Below, piece by piece: positions 8,233 to 19,062 of a stretch of 58,036 nt of DNA. The first letter of the stretch is position 1; every line of letters begins with the position of its first letter. The stretch lies in the NCBI GenBank assembly GCA_018608425.1, contig JABAZL010000097.1:1-58036 (forward strand). Direction: 5' to 3'. The translations under genes were made by a program, and so were the position numbers. The notes under the pieces were generated by a model. It did no database searches. It was not told the origin of the DNA and saw only the letters and a list, made by a program, of their open reading frames with translations. This DNA is from Flavobacteriaceae bacterium. GTDB lineage: Bacteria > Bacteroidota > Bacteroidia > Flavobacteriales > Flavobacteriaceae.

Positions 8233-9562
8233 ACAATAATTTATGTTTAATTCCTTCAACTTCTACGCCGATATCACCAGCTCCTAAAAGCACAATAATG
8301 CGTTCATCAACCGAACTCAACCTATTCGCCAATTCTTTTTTCGTTATCAATTCTACCGAAGGCCCAGAAATCAATTCTTTAAGAGCGCCCGAAGAAACTC
8401 CTTCAATAGGCAACTCACGCGCAGGATATATATCCAAAAGCAATACCCGATCGAATAGCGAGAGGGTAGTTGCAAAGTCAGTCATGAAATCTTGTGTACG
8501 TGAAAATAAATGTGGCTGAAAAACAACACATTTCTCATCTGCAGGAAAGCTTAATTTTAAAGTTTCATACACCGCTTTTATCTCCGTTGGATGATGTGCA
8601 TAATCATCAATCAAAACCCTATTTTTCTCATTAATCAAAACCTGAAGGCGTCTTTCAACCCCAGGGAAAGAAGCTAAACTCTTGACCAAATCTTCAACCA
8701 AAAGGCCTGCCTTCGAAGCCATCGCTAAAGCTACAAGTGCATTAGACAAATTGTGCATTCCCAATTGATTCAAGAATTGATTTCTATAAACTCCATCGGG
8801 TGTATGCAGATCAAAATAAGATCCTGAAGCGTCAGGTCTAATACCATCGATATAAAAATCTGCTTCCTCCGAAACACTATACGTAATTCCTTTCAACGGG
8901 ATATTTCTCTCAACAAACAAAAAGCCTTTCACTTGGCTTGCAAATTCTTTGTACGCATCTTGTAAACTAGCAGCATCGCTATACACATCCAAGTGATCTA
9001 CATCCATAGAGGTAATACAAGCAATAGTTGGACTAAGATGTAAAAAAGAACGGTCAAATTCATCTGCCTCAACCAGGGTATACATACTCCCACGCGACAT
9101 CATATTGGTTTTAGAGTCTTGAAAAATTCCTCCAACAAAAGCAGTGTACGATGCGTTTGATTGCTCAAATAAATGTGTTAAAATTGCTGTTGTCGTGGTC
9201 TTGCCATGGGTTCCGGCCACCGCCAAACAGATGGTGTCTCGTGTTAAATCACCAAGTAGCTTTGCGCGCTTGACTACTTTGTTTCCTTGCTTAATAAAAA
9301 AGTTAAGCTGTGGATGCTCTTCCGATACTGCAGGAGTATACACTACAAGCGATTCTTTAGAAGAAACAGCAGCAGGCAAAGCAGTTACCGCCGCATCATA
9401 GACAATAGTTACACCCAGTTCCTCTAAAGAGTTCGTAACTGCTGATCTCGTTTTGTCATACCCAAAAACCGATGCTCCTTGTAAAAACAAGTAACGAGCA
9501 ATCGACGACATTCCAATGCCACCAATACCAATAAAATAATATGTATGCTCTTTAAATTTCAC
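8216..9562 (-). CDS. murC: UDP-N-acetylmuramate--L-alanine ligase
   Basis: Cytoplasmic ATP-dependent ligase adding L-Ala to UDP-MurNAc. Features: the N-terminal GIGGIGMSSIA nucleotide motif, the ATP P-loop AGTHGKTTTTA near residue 117, EADEFDRSFL, and the C-terminal DDYAHHPTEIKA motif. It has 448 residues, as expected. The start is GTG at 9562, whose first base is the last base of the murG stop (TAGTG), so translation is probably coupled. Its end overlaps ftsQ. Confidence 0.98.
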   Translation of the reverse strand: MKFKEHTYYFIGIGGIGMSSIARYLFLQGASVFGYDKTRSAVTNSLEELGVTIVYDAAVTALPAAVSSKESLVVYTPAVSEEHPQLNFFIKQGNKVVKRAKLLGDLTRDTICLAVAGTHGKTTTTAILTHLFEQSNASYTAFVGGIFQDSKTNMMSRGSMYTLVEADEFDRSFLHLSPTIACITSMDVDHLDVYSDAASLQDAYKEFASQVKGFLFVERNIPLKGITYSVSEEADFYIDGIRPDASGSYFDLHTPDGVYRNQFLNQLGMHNLSNALVALAMASKAGLLVEDLVKSLASFPGVERRLQVLINEKNRVLIDDYAHHPTEIKAVYETLKLSFPADEKCVVFQPHLFSRTQDFMTDFATTLSLFDRVLLLDIYPARELPIEGVSSGALKELISGPSVELITKKELANRLSSVDERIIVLLGAGDIGVEVEGIKHKLLYDEAL

Positions 9563-10650
9563 TAGGATTCTAATTCATTTTTAATTTTCTGTACAATATT
9601 TTGGGTTGCGTTTGGCCGCGCAAACTTGTTGAAATCCTCCTTAACGTCATCTTCATTAATAACCAAAAGTTGACCTAAAACTTCTTGAAATTGACTTTCT
9701 ATATCTTGCTCCAAAAGCACTAAGGCCCCACCCGTTTTCGATAACGCCAAAGCATTATGATACTGATGATTATCCGCAACATTAGGAGAAGGAATTAACA
9801 ATACAGGTTTTCCTACCAAAGCCAGCTCCGAAATAGAACTCGCACCTGCACGAGAAATAAGCGCATCAGCTGCGGCATAAATCAAATCCATTTCTTGAAT
9901 GAATTCATAAACTTGAACATTATCCTGTTCATTGTATTCTTTAAACTGATCGAAATACAATTTTCCGCATTGCCAAATCAACTGAACTCCTAACTCCGAA
10001 AACAAAGGCAAATGTGCTGCTATGGTTTCATTTATTTTTTTGGCTCCTAGGCTACCCCCTAAAATGACGATTGTTTTTTTTGATGGGTTTAATTTAAAAT
10101 ATAAAAGAGCTTCAGCCTTTTTATTTTCGACATCAAGTAACGCCTCTCGTACTGGATTACCTGCTAATATGATTTTGTTTTTCGGAAAAAAACGATCCAT
10201 ACCCTCAAAAGCTACAGCCACAACATCGACAATTTTAGACAGGGCTCTATTTGTTATTCCTGCAAAAGAATTTTGTTCTTGAATTAGGGTTTTAATTTTT
10301 AAATAATGGGCGATAAAAAGAATTGGTCCGCTCGCAAAACCACCAGTGCCAATTGCAAAATTGGGTCGAAACCACAAAAGAATAAATATGGATTGAAAAA
10401 AACTAACAACTAATTTCAACGGAAACAAAATATTCTTTAAAAATGAACCGCGTTGTAGTCCAGCTATCCAAATCCCTTTAATCGGATACCCTGCTTTAGG
10501 CACTTTTTCCATTTCCATTTTCCCATAGGCACCCACAAATAAAAATTCTGCATCTGAGTAGGTTGACTTCAAAGCATCAGCAATAGCAATTGCTGGGTAG
10601 ATATGTCCACCGGTTCCTCCTCCTGATATGATGAATCTATAAGGCTTCAC
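9562..10650 (-). CDS. murG: Lipid II synthase, UDP-GlcNAc transferase MurG
   Basis: Membrane-associated GT-B glycosyltransferase that adds GlcNAc to lipid I to give lipid II. The N-terminal glycine loop is SGGGTGGHIYPA (residues 9-20). The second G-loop VILGGSLGAKKINE lies near 195, and the UDP-GlcNAc site is in the segment LISRAGASSISELALVGKP. It has 362 residues, the usual size. It starts with GTG at 10650, 14 bases inside ftsW, so expression follows ftsW. Confidence 0.98.
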   Translation of the reverse strand: MKPYRFIISGGGTGGHIYPAIAIADALKSTYSDAEFLFVGAYGKMEMEKVPKAGYPIKGIWIAGLQRGSFLKNILFPLKLVVSFFQSIFILLWFRPNFAIGTGGFASGPILFIAHYLKIKTLIQEQNSFAGITNRALSKIVDVVAVAFEGMDRFFPKNKIILAGNPVREALLDVENKKAEALLYFKLNPSKKTIVILGGSLGAKKINETIAAHLPLFSELGVQLIWQCGKLYFDQFKEYNEQDNVQVYEFIQEMDLIYAAADALISRAGASSISELALVGKPVLLIPSPNVADNHQYHNALALSKTGGALVLLEQDIESQFQEVLGQLLVINEDDVKEDFNKFARPNATQNIVQKIKNELES

Positions 10651-11848
10651 TTAAAATAGCTAAAGGGTTATCTTCCTGAGAAGGTTCTGTTTTCTGACCT
10701 TCGTCTTCTTTTTTATAATGAGCAGCACTCACGCTCAAGATCACTCCAAAGGCAATACAAGTCATCCAAGCTGCAGTACCACCACTACTCACCATCGGTA
10801 AAGTTTGCCCTGTTACGGGTAAAATCTGAACTGCAACTCCCATATTTATCAGTGCTTGAAAAATAATAGGCACTCCAACACCAATAACCACCAATTTCCC
10901 AAAAACGGTTGGTGTCCGATGCGCTATGACCACAATCCTAAAAAGGATTAGGAGGTAAGAAAATATCAAAGCAATTCCGCCAACAAGACCAAACTCCTCT
11001 ACAATAATTGCATAGATGAAATCCGAGCTACTTTGGGGTAAAAAATTCTTCATTACACTTTTACCAACACCTAAACCGGTAACACCGCCAGTAGCAATTG
11101 CAATCTTTGCTCGCTCTACCTGGTAGTTATCTACTCCTGCATTACTGGGTTGGCTAAAACTTTCAATTCGGCTAATCCAAGTGTCTACTCGATTCGGAAT
11201 GAAATCAGGAAATGCCTTTGCTGATAAAACAAATAATGCAAGAATGAGAAGTCCACTTCCAACAATTAGCGCAAGATATTTTAGGGGATAACCACCTAAA
11301 AATGCCAACATAAAAACCATTACCGAAATCAGTAAAGCTGTAGATAAATTGGATGGCAGAATAAGCATTACCACAACAAAAACCGGAAGCCACAGAGGCA
11401 AAATAGAAGCCTTAAACGTTTGCGGAGCCTCAAAGTTTTTTGACAGATAATGTGCAACATAAACCATAAGTACAACAGCTGCCAATGTGGATGTCTGAAA
11501 ACTCAAACCAACGAAAGGGATTCGGATCCATCGACTTGCATTAGCCCCGTCTATAACCGTTCCTTGAGTAGCTGTATAAAGCAACAAAAGGATTACGACA
11601 GGTAATAGTAAAACTGAAATACCTTTGAAATATTGATATGGAATTTTATGCACTCCAATCATAAAACCAAAGCCAAAAATCAAAATAACCATATGCTTAA
11701 ACAAGTACTCCCAAGGAGTACCTTTTCCTACGACATAAGCAAGGTTTGAACTTGCACTAAATACAGGAAAAAATGAGAACAGCGCCAATAGAGCAAGAAT
11801 ACCCCACAACACTAAATCTCCACTAAGCAGGTTATATTTTTTATTCAT
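10637..11848 (-). CDS. ftsW: Septal peptidoglycan polymerase FtsW
   Basis: SEDS-family membrane protein (403 residues) with about ten hydrophobic segments. The large periplasmic loop holds the conserved stretch IATGGVTGLGVGKSVMKNFLPQSSSDFIYAIIVEE, in which GLGVGKS, PQSSSDFI and the EE pair are typical of FtsW/RodA. The C-terminal tail is charged and cytoplasmic. It polymerises lipid II together with FtsI. Placement between murD and murG favours FtsW over RodA. The ATG shares one base with the murD stop (TAATG). Confidence 0.96.
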   Translation of the reverse strand: MNKKYNLLSGDLVLWGILALLALFSFFPVFSASSNLAYVVGKGTPWEYLFKHMVILIFGFGFMIGVHKIPYQYFKGISVLLLPVVILLLLYTATQGTVIDGANASRWIRIPFVGLSFQTSTLAAVVLMVYVAHYLSKNFEAPQTFKASILPLWLPVFVVVMLILPSNLSTALLISVMVFMLAFLGGYPLKYLALIVGSGLLILALFVLSAKAFPDFIPNRVDTWISRIESFSQPSNAGVDNYQVERAKIAIATGGVTGLGVGKSVMKNFLPQSSSDFIYAIIVEEFGLVGGIALIFSYLLILFRIVVIAHRTPTVFGKLVVIGVGVPIIFQALINMGVAVQILPVTGQTLPMVSSGGTAAWMTCIAFGVILSVSAAHYKKEDEGQKTEPSQEDNPLAILSEAL

Positions 11849-13185
11849 TATAATTTCTGAACTGCTTGTTTAAATTGATTTCCACGATCCTCGTAATTCT
11901 CAAATAAGTCAAAACTTGCACAAGCAGGCGATAACAAAACCGTTTCTTTTTTGTCTGCAATTTTGTGTGCAATTTTTACAGCCTCATCTATCGATTGCGT
12001 CTCAACTATAATATCGACAACGGGGCCGAAAACTGCTAGAAGTTTTTTATTATCGATACCCAAACATACAATTGCCTTCACCTTCTCTCGAACCAAAGGC
12101 AATAATGCACTGTAGTCATTACCCTTATCTATTCCACCAGCAATCCAAACCGTTTGCGACTTCACACTATCCAGCGCATAGAAGGTTGCATTGACATTGG
12201 TAGCTTTAGAATCGTTAATGTAATTTACATTTTGGATTCTCAAGAACTGCTCCAATCGATGGGGCACTCCTTTAAAGCTCATTAAACTTTCACGAATAGA
12301 ATCTTTACTTACCTTCAAAAGTCGAGCAACAGAAACCGCAGCCATAGCATTAAGTAAATTGTGCCTTCCTTGAAGTTGGAAATGTGTTGTTTGTATCATC
12401 GTGTTTGAATTATCTTGTTGTACAATTATTTGATCATTTGTAGCATAAACTCCCTCGTGATCTGGTTTTACAAACCCAAAAGGAATTGTTTTAACTTTTG
12501 AAGAACATCCATTCAACGCCTCTACCAATACTGGATCTTCGGCATTGAAAACTAAAAATTGATTGGTTGTTTGATTTTCAATGATGCGCATTTTAGACGC
12601 TATATATTTTGAAAAATTATTTTGATACCGATCCAAATGATCGGGAGTAATGTTCGTAATAACCGAAACTTCGGGCTGAAACTTATGAATATCGTCTAAC
12701 TGAAAACTGCTGATTTCCAAAACATATACTTCTCGATCAGATTCTGCCACCTGACGAGCAAAGCTATAACCAATATTACCCGCAACTCCAACGTTTAAGC
12801 CTGACTCCTTCAAAAGGTGATGCGTCAAAAGAGTTGTTGTTGTTTTTCCGTTACTACCTGTTATACCAATTAATGTTGCATCAGTATACTGGCTCGCAAA
12901 TTCAATTTCGGAAACAATTTTAATGTCCGAAGAGCGAATCTGTTGAATCAAATCAATATGATCTGGAATCCCGGGGCTTTTCATCACCAAAGAAGCTTTT
13001 AGAATAACATCCAGATCATGCCCGCCCTCTTCAAAAGAAACACCAAGTTGATTTAATTCCTTCTGTACTTCTTGTGCGATAGTTCCTGCATCAGAAACAA
13101 AAACATCGAAGCCTTGTTTCACCCCCAGAACCGCAGATCCAATCCCGCTTTCACCCCCACCTAATATGACTAGCTTTTCAGACAT
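11848..13185 (-). CDS. murD: UDP-N-acetylmuramoylalanine--D-glutamate ligase
   Basis: Mur ligase adding D-Glu to UDP-MurNAc-L-Ala. Visible motifs: N-terminal ILGGGESGIGSA, the P-loop GITGSNGKTTTTLL near residue 108, the NITPDHLDRY segment and the C-terminal NDSKATNVNATFYAL motif, which is characteristic of MurD. It has 445 residues, normal. Both ends share one base with the neighbouring genes (TAATG junctions with mraY and ftsW), showing tight operon packing. Confidence 0.98.
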   Translation of the reverse strand: MSEKLVILGGGESGIGSAVLGVKQGFDVFVSDAGTIAQEVQKELNQLGVSFEEGGHDLDVILKASLVMKSPGIPDHIDLIQQIRSSDIKIVSEIEFASQYTDATLIGITGSNGKTTTTLLTHHLLKESGLNVGVAGNIGYSFARQVAESDREVYVLEISSFQLDDIHKFQPEVSVITNITPDHLDRYQNNFSKYIASKMRIIENQTTNQFLVFNAEDPVLVEALNGCSSKVKTIPFGFVKPDHEGVYATNDQIIVQQDNSNTMIQTTHFQLQGRHNLLNAMAAVSVARLLKVSKDSIRESLMSFKGVPHRLEQFLRIQNVNYINDSKATNVNATFYALDSVKSQTVWIAGGIDKGNDYSALLPLVREKVKAIVCLGIDNKKLLAVFGPVVDIIVETQSIDEAVKIAHKIADKKETVLLSPACASFDLFENYEDRGNQFKQAVQKL

Positions 13186-14396
13186 TATCGGATTTTAAGG
13201 GTTACAATGGTTAAGACACTCAAGAGGATTCCTATAATCCAAAAACGAGAAACAATTTTACTTTCATGATAGCCCAGCTTTTGGTAATGATGATGTAAAG
13301 GTGCCATCAGGAAAATACGCTTTCCAACTCCTGTTCGCTTTCTGGTGTATTTAAAATACCCTACCTGAAGAACAACAGATAAATTCTCTATGACAAAAAT
13401 TCCACACAAAAGCGGAAGTAATAATTCTTTTCTAATCATCAGAGCAATTACGGCAATGATGGCTCCTATTGTGAGGCTTCCTGTATCGCCCATAAAAACC
13501 TGAGCCGGAAAAGTATTGTACCACAAAAATCCAATTAATGCGCCCAAGAAAGCGGCAACAAAAATGGTAATCTCACCCGCATTAGGGATATACATAATAT
13601 TGAGGTAGTCCGAAAAAATAACATTCCCAGAAACCCATGCAAAAACACCTAAGGTAAAAACCATTATCGCAGAGCTACCAGCAGCCAGTCCGTCAATTCC
13701 ATCAGTTAGATTGGCGCCATTTGAGAAAGCAGTAACAATAAAAACAACAAAAGGAATGAATACCAACCACGAATATGGAGCAGCATTCGGAATCCAATCG
13801 ATCAAATCTGCATAATCAAACTCATTGTTTTTTAAAAATGGAATGGTAGTTAAGGTCGACTTATCATCTTTCGACGAGCGCTCTATCCCCTGCTCCACAA
13901 GAACACTGGCTTGTTCTAAACGTACCGTGACTTCTGAATGAAAATATAAAGTTGAACCAACAACGATTCCCAAAATAACCTGACCAATAACCTTGAAAAT
14001 CCCCTTTAACCCTTCTTTATCTTTTCTGAAAATTTTAATGTAATCATCTAAAAAACCAATTGCCCCCATCCAGAGAGTTGTAAAAATCAGCAGAAGTATG
14101 TAGATGTTTTGTAGTTGTGCAATCAAGAGAACTGGAATCAGGGTGCTGATTATGATAATAATACCACCCATCGTAGGAGTACCTGATTTTTGAGCTTGCC
14201 CGTCAAGTCCTAACTCACGAACAGTTTCTCCTATTTGCTTGCGCTTTAGAAATTCTATTATTTTTTTACCAAAAAGAGTAGAAAACATCAAAGACACGAG
14301 TACCGCAAGCGCCGCCCGAAAAGACAAAAACTGAAAAAGGCTTGCCCCAGGGAGTTGATACTGATTCTCTAAATACTCAAATAAATAATATAACAT
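13185..14396 (-). CDS. mraY: Phospho-N-acetylmuramoyl-pentapeptide transferase
   Basis: Ten-segment inner membrane enzyme transferring phospho-MurNAc-pentapeptide to undecaprenyl phosphate to make lipid I. Signatures: [11 protein letters not shown] (about 72-82), the aspartates in FLDDYIK, the [12 protein letters not shown] motif, [12 protein letters not shown] and [18 protein letters not shown]. At 403 residues it is longer than the E. coli enzyme. The extra length is an inserted loop (about residues 155-205, rich in charged residues) common in Bacteroidota MraY. It starts 1 base after the murE stop. Confidence 0.98.
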   Translation of the reverse strand: MLYYLFEYLENQYQLPGASLFQFLSFRAALAVLVSLMFSTLFGKKIIEFLKRKQIGETVRELGLDGQAQKSGTPTMGGIIIIISTLIPVLLIAQLQNIYILLLIFTTLWMGAIGFLDDYIKIFRKDKEGLKGIFKVIGQVILGIVVGSTLYFHSEVTVRLEQASVLVEQGIERSSKDDKSTLTTIPFLKNNEFDYADLIDWIPNAAPYSWLVFIPFVVFIVTAFSNGANLTDGIDGLAAGSSAIMVFTLGVFAWVSGNVIFSDYLNIMYIPNAGEITIFVAAFLGALIGFLWYNTFPAQVFMGDTGSLTIGAIIAVIALMIRKELLLPLLCGIFVIENLSVVLQVGYFKYTRKRTGVGKRIFLMAPLHHHYQKLGYHESKIVSRFWIIGILLSVLTIVTLKIR

Positions 14397-14397
14397 A

Positions 14398-15858
14398 CTA
14401 GAATAATTTCAATAATATTTCTTGTACAATCTGACGGTCGTCAAACTGCGTTTTTACCCCTTTTATTTCTTGATACGCTTCGTGCCCTTTGCCTGCTACA
14501 AGTAAAATATCCTTATCAGACAAAAGCATGCAAGCAGCCTTGATCGCCTCTTTGCGATCGCTAATTCGCAATGTTTTTTTATAATCTTCTGGTGCTACTC
14601 CTGCCTCCATATCGGAGATTATTTGCTCTGGACTTTCTGATCGCGGGTTATCTGATGTAAAAACAACACGATCGCTCATCTGTGCGGCAATAGCTGCCAT
14701 TTTTGGTCTTTTACCTTGATCACGATCTCCACCACAACCAACAACTGTTATTACTTTTTCGTTTTTTGTGCGAACTGAATTAATGGTCTTCAATACATTT
14801 TTAAGTGCATCGGGCGTGTGCGCATAGTCCACTATAACCAATGAACCCTTGGGCCCTTGAATGGTTTCGAAACGTCCACTCACGTTTTTAAGTTTGCTTA
14901 TTCCAGCTAAAGTTTCAAGTGAATCTTGTTCCATCAAAATTGCAACAGCATACACGGCTAAAAGATTAGATGCGTTAAAAGCGCCAATTAGTTGAGTCCA
15001 TAACTCCTGAGAATCAACCTTCAAAAGCATGCCTGTAAATTGATGCTCCAATATTTGAGCACGGAAATCAGCATAATTTTCTAAGGCATATGATTTTTTA
15101 TGAGCCTTGGTATTTTGAACCATGAAGGAACCGTTCTTATCATCCATATTCACCAATGCAAATGCTGACTTGGGAAGGAAATCAAAAAATTGTTTTTTAG
15201 TGTCTCGGTAGGCAGCAAAAGTTTCGTGATAATCTAAATGATCTTGTGTAAGGTTGGTAAAAACACCTCCTTTAAAATGCAACCCGTGAATTCGACCTTG
15301 GTGAATTCCATGAGAAGAAACTTCCATAAAGCAAGAGCTAATTCCAAGAGCAACCATCGCGCTCAAATGCTTATTAATGGCAAGAGGATCTGGAGTTGTA
15401 TGTGAAGCTGGTAGTATTTGAGTTCCATATTTGACTGCAACCGTAGAAAGTAATCCAACTGCATATCCCATTACCGTAAATAGTTCGAAACACAAACTAG
15501 CAATAGTCGTTTTACCATTGGTTCCCGTAATCCCAATTAAGTCAAGTTTACGAGATGGATGATCATAATAATTAGCCGCCATAACCGCTAAAGCAATCCG
15601 TGTATCATTTACTCGAACAAAGGTTATTTCTGACGTATCATAGTCACCTTCATCTTCTACCAATACTACAGTAGCACCTTGCATAATTGCAGCTTCGATA
15701 TAATCGTGTCCGTTAACTGCATCTCCTTTTATTGCAACAAAAAGAGTGTCTGAAGTTACTTCGCGTGAATCATACGCTAAGGCACTAATTTGTTTGTCAA
15801 TCGAACCATAGGTCTGTTCGATCGATACCCCAAATAAAATGTCTTTTAACTCTTTCAT
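14398..15858 (-). CDS. murE: UDP-MurNAc-tripeptide ligase (meso-diaminopimelate type)
   Basis: Mur ligase that adds the third stem-peptide residue. The P-loop [15 protein letters not shown] lies near residue 108, with the ATP/substrate segments HTTPDP and [14 protein letters not shown]. The specificity motif DNPR (in [13 protein letters not shown]) marks enzymes that use meso-diaminopimelate rather than lysine, consistent with mpl elsewhere in the window. It has 486 residues, normal. It overlaps ftsI by four bases (ATGA). Confidence 0.97.
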   Translation of the reverse strand: MKELKDILFGVSIEQTYGSIDKQISALAYDSREVTSDTLFVAIKGDAVNGHDYIEAAIMQGATVVLVEDEGDYDTSEITFVRVNDTRIALAVMAANYYDHPSRKLDLIGITGTNGKTTIASLCFELFTVMGYAVGLLSTVAVKYGTQILPASHTTPDPLAINKHLSAMVALGISSCFMEVSSHGIHQGRIHGLHFKGGVFTNLTQDHLDYHETFAAYRDTKKQFFDFLPKSAFALVNMDDKNGSFMVQNTKAHKKSYALENYADFRAQILEHQFTGMLLKVDSQELWTQLIGAFNASNLLAVYAVAILMEQDSLETLAGISKLKNVSGRFETIQGPKGSLVIVDYAHTPDALKNVLKTINSVRTKNEKVITVVGCGGDRDQGKRPKMAAIAAQMSDRVVFTSDNPRSESPEQIISDMEAGVAPEDYKKTLRISDRKEAIKAACMLLSDKDILLVAGKGHEAYQEIKGVKTQFDDRQIVQEILLKLF

Positions 15859-17849
15859 GAAAGCTCTAATAAAATTTGTTGTTTGCTTTTTACTTTGGAC
15901 CCCTGCTTTATTGACTGGCGCTTAACCTTACCCTTACCTTTCAATTGCACTTTCAGTCCCAATCGTTCCAATAACATCAGTGCATCCATGGCTTGCATAC
16001 CTTTTACATTTGGGATTATTTGATCGACCAAGGTTTCTTCGAGTTTGTCGAAAGCAAATTCATTTGTGGCAAGGTTTTGATTCGGAACAACTACTCTTTT
16101 AGCAGTTGTATTAAAGATATTAAGTGCAATCTCTTTGAAAACTGGAGCCGCAACCGTAGCGCCATAATAACCGATACGTTTATTTGGACGATGAATAACT
16201 ACAATACAAGAATATTGCGGTGCTTCTGCAGGAAAATAGCCTACAAAACTTGAAACATATTGTGTTTCATCTTTAGTATAATCGACCTGACAGGTGCCGG
16301 TTTTTCCAGCAATAGAAAAATTCTTATCCTTTATTTTATGTGCTGTACCCCATTTTTTATCAACTACATTGAACATCATTTTCTGAACTTGTTTCAATGT
16401 CTCTTGAGAACAAATAGAAGGATTGATTACTTCTTTTTTAAAATGTTTTACAGGCTCTTCACCAAAACTACTGATACGATCAATGAACTTGGGTTTTACC
16501 ATTTCACCGCCATTGGCAACAGCATTGTAAAAGGTTAAGGTTTGTAATGGAGTCATCAACACACCATAACCAAAAGCCATCCAAGGCAGGTCCAAACCAT
16601 CCCAATCTCCATCGGTCGGATAGGGGATTTTGGGTAGTGCCTCGCCCTTAAAAGGAAGTCCAAGTGGCTTATGTAAACCCATATTATAGAGTCGATCTAC
16701 AAATTTGGAAGGCTTGTTTTTATAATTATCATAAATCATTTTAACGATTCCTGTATTCGAGGAAAGCTCAAAAGCTTTGGATGCTGTCAACATACCATAG
16801 CCGCCTTTTTTAGAATCTCGGACTTTATATTTCTTGAAGAAAGTAAGCTCACCTCCAGTGGTATCGACTAAGTCGTCTGCACGAATTACTTTATCTTCAA
16901 GAGCGGCAATCATCGCCATAAGCTTAAATGTAGAACCCGGTTCATGGGCTTCTCCGATTGCATAGTTGAGTTTTTCGTAATACTTCCCTTTCGAAGTTCT
17001 GCCCAGATTAGAAATTGCCTTAATGTTCCCCGTTTTGGTTTCCATCACAACAACACTCCCATGATCCGCTTCAAATTTTTCTAGTTGAGCCAACAAGGCA
17101 TGATGAGCAATATCTTGCATGTTGATGTTTATCGTTGTGTAAACATCATAGCCTTCTGTTGGTTCTTTTTCGTTGTTATCGTTTATCGGCTTCCATTGTC
17201 CGTTTGCGATTTTCTGTTTCAATCTGCGTCCGTTCTCGCCTTTCAGATACTGACCGTAAGCACCCTCTAATCCTACTCGCAAGTAATTTCCACTTGGATC
17301 TCTTTGCTCATACCCTATGGTTCTTTCTGCTATTTTTCCAATTGGATTTTCTCGAGTCAACCGCGATTCGACAATCAATCCTCCTCGCATAGAGGATTTA
17401 CTAAATAAAGGGAAGCCTTTGATTTTCTTATAGGTCGAGTAGTTTAAGTTTCTACCTATTAATAAATAGCGGTTTTTCTTAGTACGGGCACGTTGTAGTT
17501 TTTGAAGATAAAAAGAGCTGGGTTTTTCAAATAGTGCTCCCAGAAGAATAGCCAAGCTATCTTTGTGTTCTTGAAATAATTTTTCAGAGGGAACCTTTGC
17601 ATCCCATCGGATTTCATAGCGTGGAACTGTAGTTGCCAGTAAACTCTCGTCGTCGGCATAAATATTACCTCTACTAGGCTGAAGTACAAAATTCTTTACG
17701 GTACGTTGTTGTGCTAAGTCGCGATAGTAATCGCCTTCAGAAAATTGAATTACAAATAATTTATAAACCAAAAGACAAGCAAAGACAAACATGCCCAGTA
17801 CCACTAGGTAAAAACGGCTCGTTATTGTTTTTGTCTCTGTACTACTCAT
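15855..17849 (-). CDS. ftsI: Division transpeptidase (PBP3/FtsI) with PASTA domain
   Basis: Class B penicillin-binding protein that crosslinks septal peptidoglycan. It has a short cytoplasmic end, one membrane segment (about residues 13-34), a dimerisation domain and a transpeptidase domain. The active-site S306-T-F-K309, S363-S-N365 and K516-T-G518 are all present. The last roughly 55 residues (IPNVKGMQAMDALMLLERLG and on) form one PASTA domain, usual in Bacteroidota FtsI. It has 664 residues. It overlaps ftsL by four bases (ATGA) upstream and murE by four downstream. Confidence 0.97.
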   Translation of the reverse strand: MSSTETKTITSRFYLVVLGMFVFACLLVYKLFVIQFSEGDYYRDLAQQRTVKNFVLQPSRGNIYADDESLLATTVPRYEIRWDAKVPSEKLFQEHKDSLAILLGALFEKPSSFYLQKLQRARTKKNRYLLIGRNLNYSTYKKIKGFPLFSKSSMRGGLIVESRLTRENPIGKIAERTIGYEQRDPSGNYLRVGLEGAYGQYLKGENGRRLKQKIANGQWKPINDNNEKEPTEGYDVYTTININMQDIAHHALLAQLEKFEADHGSVVVMETKTGNIKAISNLGRTSKGKYYEKLNYAIGEAHEPGSTFKLMAMIAALEDKVIRADDLVDTTGGELTFFKKYKVRDSKKGGYGMLTASKAFELSSNTGIVKMIYDNYKNKPSKFVDRLYNMGLHKPLGLPFKGEALPKIPYPTDGDWDGLDLPWMAFGYGVLMTPLQTLTFYNAVANGGEMVKPKFIDRISSFGEEPVKHFKKEVINPSICSQETLKQVQKMMFNVVDKKWGTAHKIKDKNFSIAGKTGTCQVDYTKDETQYVSSFVGYFPAEAPQYSCIVVIHRPNKRIGYYGATVAAPVFKEIALNIFNTTAKRVVVPNQNLATNEFAFDKLEETLVDQIIPNVKGMQAMDALMLLERLGLKVQLKGKGKVKRQSIKQGSKVKSKQQILLELS

Positions 17850-18163
17850 TGCTCTTTGGATTCTATCACCAGTCTTAATGGTGGTGTTTTAGCTGGTTTT
17901 ATTCCTTTTTCGCGGAGCGACTCCGTAACCCGAGACTCCATTTTCAATTCCATCAAATAAGCACGTTTTTCAACAAACTGACTCTTCATCTCTTTCAGTT
18001 CGTTATTGAGTTGAGCGATTTGAAAAATCTTACGATCTGCCAAATGACCACTCGATATGATCAGGAGTGCTAAAAAAGACACAAACAAAATCATACGCCA
18101 ATTTTTCAAAGCATCATCCTTGACCAAAAATTCCATATTCAAGAAAGACAGTAGTTGCTTCAT
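17846..18163 (-). CDS. ftsL: FtsL-like cell division protein
   Basis: A 105-residue bitopic protein: cytoplasmic N-terminus, one membrane helix at about residues 23-42 (RMILFVSFLALLIISSGH) and a short periplasmic coiled coil (about residues 48-85), the FtsL topology. FtsL acts with FtsQ and its partner to activate FtsW/FtsI. FtsL sequences diverge widely, so the call depends on topology and on the fixed position between rsmH and ftsI. It overlaps both neighbours by four bases (ATGA). Confidence 0.9.
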   Translation of the reverse strand: MKQLLSFLNMEFLVKDDALKNWRMILFVSFLALLIISSGHLADRKIFQIAQLNNELKEMKSQFVEKRAYLMELKMESRVTESLREKGIKPAKTPPLRLVIESKEQ

Positions 18164-19062
18164 TTTTTTTCTGCTGTTCTTAGTTTTGCACTTCTTGCTC
18201 TACTATTTTGCTTTATTTCTTCTTCATCTGGAATAACCAAGCCGCCAACTTTTTTCAAAGGCGTAAACCGATTACCAAAAAAGTCTTGCTCAGCTGCACC
18301 TTCAAAAACTCCTTCCCTGATAAAACGCTTTACCAGACGATCTTCTAGCGAGTGATAGGAAATACAAACCAAACGCCCTTGAGGCTTCAAAACTTCCGCC
18401 GTTTGCTCAAGAAACAACTTGATCACTTCCAACTCTTGGTTTACTTCAATTCGAATAGCCTGAAAAACTTGAGCTAGAATTTTATTCAAAAAACGTTCTG
18501 GAATCAAAGGCTTAATCAATGCTATCAAATCTGTTGTAGTTTCGATTCGCTCTTCTTCTCTATGATCTAAAATGGCAGCAACAATTTTATGTGCTCCTTT
18601 TACCTCTCCATATAATTTCATTATCGATATCAATTCCTGTTCGGAATAATCGTTCACAACTTCATAAGCGGATAGTGCCGAAGTCTGGTCCATTCGCATA
18701 TCCAAACGACCTTCAAAGCGAGTTGAAAAACCTCTTTTTTCTGCATCAAATTGATGTGATGACACACCAAAGTCAGCTAGAATCCCATCTACTTCTTTTA
18801 CACCATAAAATTTTAGGTAGCGCTTGAGGTCTTTGAAATTAGCTTGAATCAGTTCGAACCTGGGATCGGACAAGACATTCTCAGCTGCGTCTTGATCTTG
18901 GTCAAATGCAAATAACCTGCCTTTATCGGAAAGTGCTTTTAATATTTTTTTTGAATGTCCGCCACCACCAAAAGTCACATCAACATAAACGCCATCAGGG
19001 TTTGTAATTAAATCTGCAACACTTCGATCCAGTAAAACCGGATTATGATATTTGGTCTCCAT
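18160..19062 (-). CDS. rsmH: 16S rRNA (cytosine1402-N4)-methyltransferase RsmH
   Basis: SAM-dependent methyltransferase acting on C1402 of 16S rRNA, formerly MraW. The SAM motif VDVTFGGGGHSKKIL lies near residue 27, ADFGVSSHQFD near 96 and GFSTRFEGRLDMRMD near 110. CISYHSLEDRLVKRF near 233 is the diagnostic signature. It has 300 residues, as expected. Its start lies 20 bases inside mraZ and its end overlaps ftsL by four bases. Confidence 0.98.
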   Translation of the reverse strand: METKYHNPVLLDRSVADLITNPDGVYVDVTFGGGGHSKKILKALSDKGRLFAFDQDQDAAENVLSDPRFELIQANFKDLKRYLKFYGVKEVDGILADFGVSSHQFDAEKRGFSTRFEGRLDMRMDQTSALSAYEVVNDYSEQELISIMKLYGEVKGAHKIVAAILDHREEERIETTTDLIALIKPLIPERFLNKILAQVFQAIRIEVNQELEVIKLFLEQTAEVLKPQGRLVCISYHSLEDRLVKRFIREGVFEGAAEQDFFGNRFTPLKKVGGLVIPDEEEIKQNSRARSAKLRTAEKK